64,000 nt of DNA from Pantoea sp. BAV 3049 (GTDB lineage Bacteria; Pseudomonadota; Gammaproteobacteria; Enterobacterales; Enterobacteriaceae). This document shows, one piece after another, positions 56,953-64,000 of the stretch. A program made the position numbers and the translations under genes. The DNA is taken from the NCBI RefSeq assembly GCF_009765445.1, contig NZ_WHOY01000031.1:1631007-1695006 (forward strand), written 5' to 3'. Within the stretch, counting starts at the first letter, position 1, and the number at the start of each line of letters is the position of its first letter. Under the pieces are notes generated by a model. The model was not told the origin of the DNA, made no database searches, and saw only the letters and a program-made list of their open reading frames with translations.

Positions 56953-58266
56953 TCAAACTTCACTTCTGCCCATGTATCTCTCCTTCGCCAGCGACAGCGA
57001 AATGGCAACATCCAGAACCGGTGACGGCGGCAGATAATTGGCCTCGCCCAGCGCCTGCATACTGGCGATGAGCGGATTATCGTGACCCAGCGCGTGGTCC
57101 GCCAGCAGCGATCCGGCAATGGTTTGCTTGGCGATCCCCGCGCCGTTGCAGCCGCTGGCAGTATAGATATTCTTGCCGAGTGCGCCCCAGACAGGCGCGC
57201 TATTCCTCGTCACGCTGATGGTGCCGGACCAGGTGCGGGTCAGCGGCACGTCGGTCAGTTGGGGGTAAATTTTGTTGAAGATCTGCTGGTGTAGCCGGGT
57301 TGCACGCCACGTCTGTTCTGCGGTGATCCTGCCGTTCAGCGCCGGAATAACATGCTGACGGATCAGGAAACGGCGATCCCGTGTGTAGCGGATTGTCGCT
57401 CCTGCTATCGCATTCACCGGCGTCAGTCCCCAACTGCTCATTTCAGGGAGCCTCTGACTCTGTTCGGCGGTTAACGGCGCGGTAAAACTGGCGAAGGTTG
57501 CCATGGCCGCCTGTCGGTTTGCCACCGGAGAAAGTGTTTTAGACAGGGCATTCGTCGCCAGCATCACCTGACCAGCCTTTACCGTGCCATAGGGGGTTAT
57601 CACTCTGGCTGTCTTGCCGTACTCAATGTGCATCACCGGCGTGTGATCAAACAGCGTCACATTCTCTGGCAGGGAAGCTGCCAGACCGGCCACTAAACTG
57701 GCGGGGTTAACCAGAGTGGCACCAGAGGTATAAATCCCTTTGGTGTAGAAACGGCTCCCCAGTTTCTGGTACAGCCTCTCCCGGTCAAACAGGCGGTATG
57801 GCTCGTCCATTGCCTCAAGATTATTGATATATTCGCGCAGAATCCGATTGCTGGTGACATCAACCTGACAATGGAATTTCCCGGTATCCTCCCATTCACA
57901 GTCAATGCCGTGCAGGGCGGTCAGGGCAGCTAACTGTCGGCTTCCTTCCTGCAGCAGTGAACGATAGCAGTGGGCCTTTTTAAGCTCGGCGGTGGAGCTG
58001 CCTGTATTATGCGGCAGGCTGATAATAAAACCTGAATTCCTCGCCGAGGCACTTTCTGCCGCGCAGGCGGCATCCAGCATAACAATCTTCAGGCTGGGAT
58101 CGAGGCTGGCCAGCCTGCGGGCAAAGGAAAGCCCGGCAAAACCGGAACCAATAATGACCCAGTCTGCATCGGTATTGCCAGCCAGTGAGGGGCGAAAAGC
58201 GGTGCCATGCTGGTCGTTCAGCCAGCCGTTCCTGTTCTGGTTGAAGGGCAGAGTTGCAAATTCCAT
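56953..58266 (-). CDS. FAD-dependent oxidoreductase, DAO family
   Basis: A 437-residue protein. The dinucleotide motif is DWVIIGSGFAGLSFARRLAS (residues about 35-54) with an acidic end at VMLDAACAAE. The DAO-type substrate region and the C-terminal FAD contact (GCNGAGIAKQTIAGSLLAD) are present. It resembles PuuB/OrdL-like amine or amino-acid oxidases. It lies 650 bases beyond the start of the second ABC operon on the same strand, transcribed toward it, and may oxidise its substrate; this is inference. Confidence 0.82.
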   Translation of the reverse strand: MEFATLPFNQNRNGWLNDQHGTAFRPSLAGNTDADWVIIGSGFAGLSFARRLASLDPSLKIVMLDAACAAESASARNSGFIISLPHNTGSSTAELKKAHCYRSLLQEGSRQLAALTALHGIDCEWEDTGKFHCQVDVTSNRILREYINNLEAMDEPYRLFDRERLYQKLGSRFYTKGIYTSGATLVNPASLVAGLAASLPENVTLFDHTPVMHIEYGKTARVITPYGTVKAGQVMLATNALSKTLSPVANRQAAMATFASFTAPLTAEQSQRLPEMSSWGLTPVNAIAGATIRYTRDRRFLIRQHVIPALNGRITAEQTWRATRLHQQIFNKIYPQLTDVPLTRTWSGTISVTRNSAPVWGALGKNIYTASGCNGAGIAKQTIAGSLLADHALGHDNPLIASMQALGEANYLPPSPVLDVAISLSLAKERYMGRSEV

Positions 58267-58402
58267 TTTTTTATCATCCTTGTTAAATCATCTTTCCTTA
58301 AAAGCGTCCGTTCTGGCCGATTCTAAATATTTTGTCTCTGACAGGCCACAAAATAACCCCGAATTTGTCACGGACTCCACTTCCCTGTGGTGTCTCGCAG
58401 AA

Positions 58403-59202
58403 TTAATAAGATTGACGCGATGGCCCCGCTGTCAGCCCCTCTCTGAACAAGGCAAGCCTGGCATCCAGCGCCTGGGTATAAAGCATCGTATCCACACCAA
58501 CGGCAACAAAATTAGCCCCCCATCGCAGGCATTTTTTTGCCATTTCAGGATCAACGGCAAGAAACCCAGCCGCTTTGCCCGCAGCCCGGATGCGGCGGAT
58601 GCTCTGCTCAATAATACGCTGCACCTCCGGATGACCGGCATTGTCCGGATAGCCCAGCGAGGCAGAAAGATCGGCCGGGCCAATAAACACCCCATCAATG
58701 CCGTCCACGTCCAGAATCTCATCCAGATTTTCCAGCGCGGTTTTGCTCTCTGCCTGCACCAGCAGGCACAGCTCTTCATTAGCGCGCGCCATATAATTCT
58801 CCACTCGTCCCCAGCGGGCTGCTCTTGCGACGCTGGCTCCCACGCCGCGCTGTCCGAGCGGCGGATAGCGGGTGGCATCCACCACATCTCTGGCCTGAGC
58901 AGCGGTATCCACCCTCGAGATCAGCAGCGTGCGGGCGCCAATATCGAGGATCTGTTTGATCAGGCTGCGGCTCCCTTCCAGCGGACGGATCACCGGCTGG
59001 CTTAGGGCGCTACGGCCTGCAGCTGGTGGTAGAGATCCTGCACGGTATTCGGCGCATGTTCGCCGTCAATTAACAGCCAGTCATAACCGGAAGTCGCTGC
59101 AATCTCCGCCATATAGGAGGTGCTGCTGCTGAGCTACAGGCCAATCTGCGTTTCACCTTTGCGTAAACCGGTTTTAAAGGGGTTGGCTAAGACGTCATTC
59201 AT
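58403..59202 (-). pseudogene. rhmA: 2-keto-3-deoxy-L-rhamnonate aldolase gene, inactivated
   Basis: The ATG at 59202 (AAGGAATCCCT upstream) reads into ETQIGL, then a TAG where the family has Trp (QIGLW), continues [20 protein letters not shown] and [20 protein letters not shown], then shifts frame: four bases are missing after the Pro codon in the conserved APYASQPVIRP. The last 196 residues are an open frame with [20 protein letters not shown] and [11 protein letters not shown]. Both lesions were read directly. In E. coli RhmA (YfaU) splits the sugar acid into pyruvate and lactaldehyde. Confidence 0.88.
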
Positions 59203-60299
59203 AGGGATTCCTTTTTGCTTAACGATTTTTGGCTGCGGGCCGGTTGCGGGCTGGTCATCAGGAACTCGCTGAACGGCGTGTTGGTGAAGGTGATCACCGC
59301 GTGATGGGAATAGACCGACGAGCCATGCGGCACAACCAGCTGTCCGCGAGCTTTAGCGATGGCGGCGATCTCGACCAGCGTGGTCAGGCCGCCGCACCAG
59401 CCAACGTCCGGCTGCATAATATCGATGCCGGTTTCCGACAGGGTCTGGAAGGATTGCAGCGTGCCGTGATGCTCGCCGCTGGTGATCATCATTCCGGCCG
59501 GGGCATTGCGTTTTAATTCACGATAGCCCTCAAACTGCTGCGGCGGCAGACACTCTTCAAGCCATTTCACGTTGTAAGGCGCACAGCCATGAGCCAGTTT
59601 AGTGGCAAAGTTAACGTCCTGGCTCATCCAGCAGTCCAGCATCAGCCAGAAGTCCGGGCCGCATTTTTCGCGGTAGTGCGCCACGCGCTCCACCTCTTTG
59701 CGGATACCGGCATCGCCATCGTGTGGCCCCCATTGCACCGCCATTTTTCCGCCGATAAAGCCCATCTCTTTCGCCAGGTCCGGACGCGCACCGGTGGCAT
59801 AAAAACGGATTTCATCACGCACCGCGCCGCCCAGCAGTTTGTAAACCGGCAGCCCGACAACTTTGCCGAACAGATCCCACAGCGCCAGGTCGATGCAGGA
59901 AATGGTGTTCATCACCAGCCCGCCAGATCCGGCGTAGTACATCGTGGCACCCAGCATCTGGTCGTGGATCAGTTTGATATCGCTGACGCATTTGCCCTCG
60001 ATAAAGCGGTTGAGGTGTTTCTCGACAATAAAGCAGCCCATCTCTCCCGCCGTGGAGACGGCAAAGCCGGTCTGGCCGTTATCGGCTTCCACTTCCACCA
60101 CCAGCGTGCCGAGCACGTTGATGCCGAACGACTGGCGGGACTGCTCATACTGTTTGTATTTGCTCATCGGCGTGGCGACATGGTCATCAATCCAGTGATG
60201 AGCGCCCTGATCGTGATAGTCACCGCTGCCGCTGCCTTTCTCCGCCGTTGCACCGCCGGTGAAGTAAGCACGCACGTGTTTTATTTTAGGTAGGGACAT
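59199..60299 (-). pseudogene. rhmD: L-rhamnonate dehydratase, C-terminus lost
   Basis: The ATG at 60299 (AAGGAA upstream) gives 366 residues, nearly identical in pattern to E. coli RhmD (about 401-405) up to FSEFLMTSP. Thereafter 15 unrelated residues ([15 protein letters not shown]) replace the conserved 45-50-residue tail, and the stop overlaps the rhmA start region. A deletion has removed the 3' end. The MR-superfamily metal ligands (LDCW, EECLPP, SGEH) and catalytic HGSSVYSHH remain, but the missing tail packs on the capping domain. Probably inactive; partial activity cannot be excluded. Confidence 0.8.
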
Positions 60300-60312
60300 A
60301 GAGGTATTCCTT

Positions 60313-61098
60313 TCAGAGTGAGGAGGCTTTGAGATCGAACGGACTGTGCCAGCCGAGCAGGCGGGAGACATCTTTGGCACAACTGATGGTTTTGCCGGCA
60401 AAGAGTTCGCGATTGTCTTCGGTGATTTGCAGGCGGGTGCCGACGGCAGAAATGGCCGCGGTCAGCTCATTGCGGGCGTTAAAGACCGGCGCAGCCACGC
60501 AGCGGACATCGCTGTAGTCCTCGCCGTTGTCATAGCTCCAGCCCTGGCGACGGATTTTGTGCAACTCTTCACGCAATTTCTCCGGCGTGGCCAGCGTGGT
60601 GGGTGTGGTGGCTTCAAAACGCAGCTGCTGGATAATCTGCTCCTGCTGCTCTTCGCTCTGCCAGGCCAGCAGGCACTTACCGATGCCGGAGCGATACAGC
60701 GACAGGCTTTTCCCCTCGTGCGAGCGCACGCTGATGGTGGAGGAGGACTCAACCTTGAGAATGTACCAGGCATTGTCATGATTAATGATGCCGAGATGGC
60801 AGAGCAGGTTGGTCTCTTCCATTAATTGCGTCAGGCGATTTTTGGCGATATCGCGCAGGTCGAACTGGCTTAAGGCATGGCCAGCCAGCTCCACTAGTTT
60901 GGTCCACAGGCAATAATTGTCGCGGCTGTCGGTGGAAATAAGCCCCTGATTTTTCATTTCGCCCAGTAATAAATAGGCGGTGCTTTTCGGCAATCCTAAG
61001 GCCGCAATAATGTCGGCGGCGGGACTCGGGCCTTTACGGGCGAGAAAATTGAGAATATCCATCGCCCTGGTGAGCGCCGGAACCTTGGTTGTTTCCAT
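60313..61098 (-). CDS. rhmR: IclR-family regulator of the rhamnonate cluster
   Basis: A 261-residue protein. The winged helix is [20 protein letters not shown] and [20 protein letters not shown]; the effector domain follows from residue 80, with [11 protein letters not shown] and [20 protein letters not shown]. Length and position upstream of rhmD match E. coli RhmR (YfaX). It ends 13 bases before the rhmD start, so it could be cotranscribed with it. The coding region looks intact although its two target genes are damaged. Confidence 0.85.
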   Translation of the reverse strand: METTKVPALTRAMDILNFLARKGPSPAADIIAALGLPKSTAYLLLGEMKNQGLISTDSRDNYCLWTKLVELAGHALSQFDLRDIAKNRLTQLMEETNLLCHLGIINHDNAWYILKVESSSTISVRSHEGKSLSLYRSGIGKCLLAWQSEEQQEQIIQQLRFEATTPTTLATPEKLREELHKIRRQGWSYDNGEDYSDVRCVAAPVFNARNELTAAISAVGTRLQITEDNRELFAGKTISCAKDVSRLLGWHSPFDLKASSL

Positions 61099-61296
61099 TA
61101 TGCTGGACTCCAGTCTTCTTCGCTGGAATGAGTGTTGTCGGACAGAGAGCTGTTTTATGTGACTGCTATCAAATAAAAAAGGCGAGGAGGAATTAGCGGA
61201 ATTTTTCCGTGCAGAAGTGTGATCGCTGCCAGAGAATTTATTGCGGCGAGTACAACCGGTTGTACTAAATTGGGCTGCTCAGGGGAAGGCGGGCGG

Positions 61297-61335
61297 AAAA
61301 AACAGTAAACTGACGCCAGATGCAGGCGTCAGTTT
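61297..61335 (-). terminator. terminator of fucO
   Basis: AAACTGACGCC (61307-61317) and GGCGTCAGTTT (61325-61335) form an 11-bp stem with a 7-base loop, followed on the minus strand by ACTG and six T residues. It lies 17 bases beyond the fucO stop. Confidence 0.9.
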
Positions 61336-61352
61336 GAAGGTTGGTTGGCCTT

Positions 61353-62504
61353 TTAGTAGAGCTGGCGATAAAGCCCGGTAATATCGGCCAGCGAGGCGTC
61401 ACGGGGATTGCCACCGGTGCAGACATCATCCAGCGCAGCCTGCGCCAGTGCCGGGATATCTTCCTCCTTCATCCCCACATCACGCAGCCGGGCAGGGATA
61501 CCGACATCGGCCGAGAGTTTTTTCACTGCCTCAACGGCTGCGATTCTGACTTCGCTTAACGTTTTACCACACACGCCCGGCACGCCCATCGCACGAGCGA
61601 TATCGCGGTATTTCTCACCGGTATAATCTGCATTCCAGGCCATCACGTGTGGCAGGATAATGGCATTAGCCACGCCGTGCGGCACGTTATAAAAAGCCCC
61701 CAACGGATGCGCCATACCGTGAACCAGGCCCAGGCCGACGTTAGAGAAGCCCATTCCGGCCACGTACTGGCCCAGCGCCATATCCTCAACGCCTTTTTTC
61801 TCTCCGGCCACGGAGGCACGCAGCGAGCGGTTGATAATCTGAATGGCTTTCAGGTGCAGCGCATCGGTTAGTTCCCACGCGCCTTTGGTGGTGAAGCCTT
61901 CTATGGCGTGGGTCAGCGCATCAATTCCGGTGGCGGCCTTAAGCGATGGCGGCATGCTGGCCATCATTTCCGCATCGATAATCGCCACAATCGGAATGTC
62001 ATGGGGATCGACGCAAACGAATTTACGGCGGTTTTCCTCGTCGGTAATCACATAATTGATGGTGACTTCCGCGGCGGTTCCCGCAGTGGTCGGGATTGCG
62101 ATAATTGGCACGGCCGGATGGCGGGTATTGGCAACGCCTTCCAGACTGCGCACATCGGAGAATTCGGGGTTATTAATAATAATGCCGATGGCTTTTGCCG
62201 TGTCCTGCGGCGAGCCACCGCCAATGGCGATCAGATAATCAGCCTGCGAGGTTTTAAAGACATCAACGCCATTTTTCACCACGGCGATGGTTGGATTAGG
62301 CACCACTTCGTCATAAATGACGTAGGGCAGTTGGTTTTTATCCAGCAGCGCTGTGACTTTTTCAATGACACCTGCTTTTATTAATGTTTTGTCTGTGACC
62401 AGTAATGCTTTTTTTAAATTCCTTTGGGAAACTTCATCAACGATTTTGGCAATAGATCCGGGGCCGAACCAGGATGTTTCATTCAGTATCATACGGTGCA
62501 GCAT
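61353..62504 (-). CDS. fucO: lactaldehyde reductase (iron-dependent alcohol dehydrogenase)
   Basis: The ATG at 62504 with AGGAG upstream gives 383 residues, matching E. coli FucO (382-383). Signatures are the NAD site IGGGSPQDTAKAIG, TTAGTAAEVTINYVITDE, and the iron ligands in LVHGMAHPLGAFYNVPHG plus GIDALTHAIEG. It reduces L-lactaldehyde to 1,2-propanediol. Lactaldehyde is a product of the RhmA reaction, which explains the location next to the rhm genes. No lesion seen. Confidence 0.93.
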   Translation of the reverse strand: MLHRMILNETSWFGPGSIAKIVDEVSQRNLKKALLVTDKTLIKAGVIEKVTALLDKNQLPYVIYDEVVPNPTIAVVKNGVDVFKTSQADYLIAIGGGSPQDTAKAIGIIINNPEFSDVRSLEGVANTRHPAVPIIAIPTTAGTAAEVTINYVITDEENRRKFVCVDPHDIPIVAIIDAEMMASMPPSLKAATGIDALTHAIEGFTTKGAWELTDALHLKAIQIINRSLRASVAGEKKGVEDMALGQYVAGMGFSNVGLGLVHGMAHPLGAFYNVPHGVANAIILPHVMAWNADYTGEKYRDIARAMGVPGVCGKTLSEVRIAAVEAVKKLSADVGIPARLRDVGMKEEDIPALAQAALDDVCTGGNPRDASLADITGLYRQLY

Positions 62505-62649
62505 TTTATTCTCCTGTAGAGTGGCAGTGTTCTTGCTGATTTTTTTCGCACTGCAGGAAAATATGCGGATCAATTGGCCGGGCGATATTGATTAAGATCA
62601 CCTATCATAGGCTTTTCTACTCTGTTCACTGACTGAAAAGGATTCAGCC

Positions 62650-63348
62650 ATGTTCCGCATGCCCCTGTCTGCCGCCCTGATGCTCTGCTCCGTCACCGCG
62701 TTTGCCGATGCCAGCTCTCCCAATCCCGAATGCGCCAACATCAAAAACTATGCTGCCGCAGGCGATAAGGCTTACAAGGCAAAACAGTATGACAAAGCGC
62801 GTGAAAGCTATACGCAGCAGGTGGGCTGGAGCGAAAGCTGCCAGCTGTCGGAGAGCGCCATCGCCACGGCATACAACAATGTGGCACTGACCTGGGTCCG
62901 TCAGGGGCAGTATCTGAAGGCAAAAGCGTGGCTGATGATTAATGAGAAGGATGCCAAATCCCAGTACAACCTCGGTCTGATTAAGGACAAGCTGACGGCA
63001 CTGCCGCAGCCCACTGGCCCGGCAGGAGAATACTGGCTGTATGCCGGGAAAGGGATGTGGAACAGCTATGAGGTGAAGGCAGTGAAAGAGGAGAAATACA
63101 AAGTCGCCTTTGATGGCGTTTATGCCGGTGGCAACGCGATGATGTATGGCCCGAATATCGGCGGTCTTGAGGGGGGGGTGGCGATTAAAGATAACCAGGG
63201 CACTTATCAGCAGCCGGATATTGGCAATGAGCCGGGGTGTGCCGTCAGCATGAATTTCACCCCTGCCAGCCTGCAGACTTCCGTCAAAGGGGATTGTGGT
63301 TTTGGCTTTAACGTCCGGGCAGAAGGGGATTATGTCCGCGTGAAGTGA
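62650..63348 (+). CDS. periplasmic TPR-like hypothetical protein
   Basis: A 232-residue protein with a signal peptide (SAALMLCSVTAFADAS). Residues 28-115 have a TPR-like pattern (AAAGDKAYKAKQYDKARESY and YNNVALTWVRQGQYLKAKAW). The C-terminal half (GEYWLYAGKGMWNSYEVKAV, CAVSMNFTPASLQTSVKGDC) is a beta domain with two Cys. Specific function unknown. It is a single-gene unit; a possible stem-loop (ACGGCCCCC at 63390-63398 with GGGGGCCGT at 63416-63424) separates it from the convergent permease gene. Confidence 0.65.
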   Translation: MFRMPLSAALMLCSVTAFADASSPNPECANIKNYAAAGDKAYKAKQYDKARESYTQQVGWSESCQLSESAIATAYNNVALTWVRQGQYLKAKAWLMINEKDAKSQYNLGLIKDKLTALPQPTGPAGEYWLYAGKGMWNSYEVKAVKEEKYKVAFDGVYAGGNAMMYGPNIGGLEGGVAIKDNQGTYQQPDIGNEPGCAVSMNFTPASLQTSVKGDCGFGFNVRAEGDYVRVK

Positions 63349-63453
63349 TGGTATCAGGCTGCTCTTTCGGAGCGATTCAGCCAGACGCTACGGCCCCCAA
63401 TGATCGAATGGACCAGGGGGCCGTTATATCTAAGAACGTTTCTGTCAGTTTGC

Positions 63454-64000
63454 TCAGTTATGTGCGTACTTGCCGGGCACCTTGCTGCCCGGTTCCGCCG
63501 TCAGCTCATCTTCATCGGTGATTTCCGGAACCGGCAGGCTGGTCGCCACGCCCCAGTAGTAGCAGACCAGCGAAACGATCACTGCCAGGATCATATCCAT
63601 TGGTGAGCCAATGGCATTGATGCCGCCAAAGGTGCCGAGATAAGAGACAACCAGGATCAGCAGGTAATAGGCCAGCAGCCACCAGGCGCACTTCAGGTCA
63701 CGCGCTGAGTTTTCGTTTTTCTTACCGGAGACCGCATAGCCAATCCATGCCAGCACCAGAATCGGGATCAGGATGATATTCACTGACCAGCCGCTCCAGT
63801 AAATCAGCAGGGTACTGGCCACGAACGCCAGCGGGCTGAGAATGGCCGCCACCGGCAGGCGGAACGGGCGGGCCATCCCCGGCAGGTGGCGGCGGAAAGC
63901 ACCAAGGCTGATCGGGCCGGGCATGTAGGTGAAAACGGTAGCGGAAGTCACGGCGCCAATCAGCCCGCCCCACACCTGAAACTCAGAAGGCAGCGTCCAG
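63454..64000 (-). CDS. APC-family amino acid/polyamine permease, N-terminal part outside window
   Basis: About 182 C-terminal residues; the frame is open to the window edge (WTLPSEFQVWGG). Hydrophobic helices are LIGAVTSATVFTYMPGPISL, ILSPLAFVASTLLIYWSGWS, IILIPILVLAWIGYAVSG and two further ones. The conserved GPISLGAFRRHLPGMARPFR loop places it in the APC superfamily. The substrate is not determined from this part. Confidence 0.75.
   Translation of the reverse strand, partial: WTLPSEFQVWGGLIGAVTSATVFTYMPGPISLGAFRRHLPGMARPFRLPVAAILSPLAFVASTLLIYWSGWSVNIILIPILVLAWIGYAVSGKKNENSARDLKCAWWLLAYYLLILVVSYLGTFGGINAIGSPMDMILAVIVSLVCYYWGVATSLPVPEITDEDELTAEPGSKVPGKYAHN

Noticed and set aside
56609-57037. 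142-codon plus-strand open frame
   Set aside because: It overlaps the FAD oxidase end and reads the SDR remnant in the wrong frame; no domain.
57992-59005. 337-codon plus-strand open frame
   Set aside because: Antisense to the FAD oxidase and the rhmA remnant; both are supported by motifs on the minus strand.

Overview
The window is a chromosomal segment of a gammaproteobacterium of the order Enterobacterales. Inference: probably Erwiniaceae (Erwinia/Pantoea-like). The reasons are the valS-holC-pepA // lptF-lptG block, yjgM next to valS, yjgR, yjjA and yjiN homologues, and a leuX-type tRNA-Leu(CAA), all close in content and order to the corresponding Escherichia coli region. Family-level assignment is by recognition only; no search was run.

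Layout. (1) 1-9.8 kb: end of an OprD-type porin, a periplasmic histidine phosphatase, yjgM-like acetyltransferase, valS, holC, pepA, and divergently lptF-lptG. (2) 9.9-22.2 kb: a serine-protease (S6) autotransporter, two DUF2382/YsnF-type stress proteins behind a sigma-S-like promoter, yjiN, small envelope proteins, yjgR, a LysE exporter, yjjA and a zinc-ribbon membrane protein. (3) 22.2-~46 kb: accessory island at leuX. A P4-type integrase follows the tRNA. Then come a complete type I restriction-modification operon (hsdR-hsdM-hsdS), a WYL repressor of the CapW/BrxR type facing a three-gene operon with a TIR-domain protein, a broken IS3 element, DUF3289 and two DUF943 genes, a SymE-like toxin with a LexA-like box, an HNH nuclease/methyltransferase pair, a frameshifted HExxH peptidase between two immunity-type lipoproteins, a FUSC transporter, a decayed DUF1176 gene and a RES-type toxin-antitoxin pair. 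The right border of the island is not fixed; I saw no second copy of the tRNA 3' end. (4) 46.3-58.3 kb: two catabolic/transport operons. One has flavin reductase, LLM monooxygenase, a polar-amino-acid-type ABC transporter, an SDR and a RidA protein. The other, on the opposite strand, is a second ABC transporter with a FAD oxidoreductase beyond it. A GntR/FCD regulator lies between them, and the same 10-bp palindrome is present in front of both operons. (5) 58.4-62.5 kb: a decaying L-rhamnonate cluster (rhmA pseudogene, 3'-truncated rhmD, rhmR) with an intact fucO. (6) A TPR-like periplasmic protein and the C-terminal part of an APC permease close the window.

The strongest candidate for something little described is the 30.6-33.8 kb cassette: WYL repressor, divergent winged-helix protein, TIR effector and a small third gene. 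Second is the Rut-like oxygenase operon with its shared palindromic operators. Several genes show clear lesions that I read directly from the bases: IS3 orfA/orfB, the HExxH peptidase, DUF1176, rhmA and rhmD.
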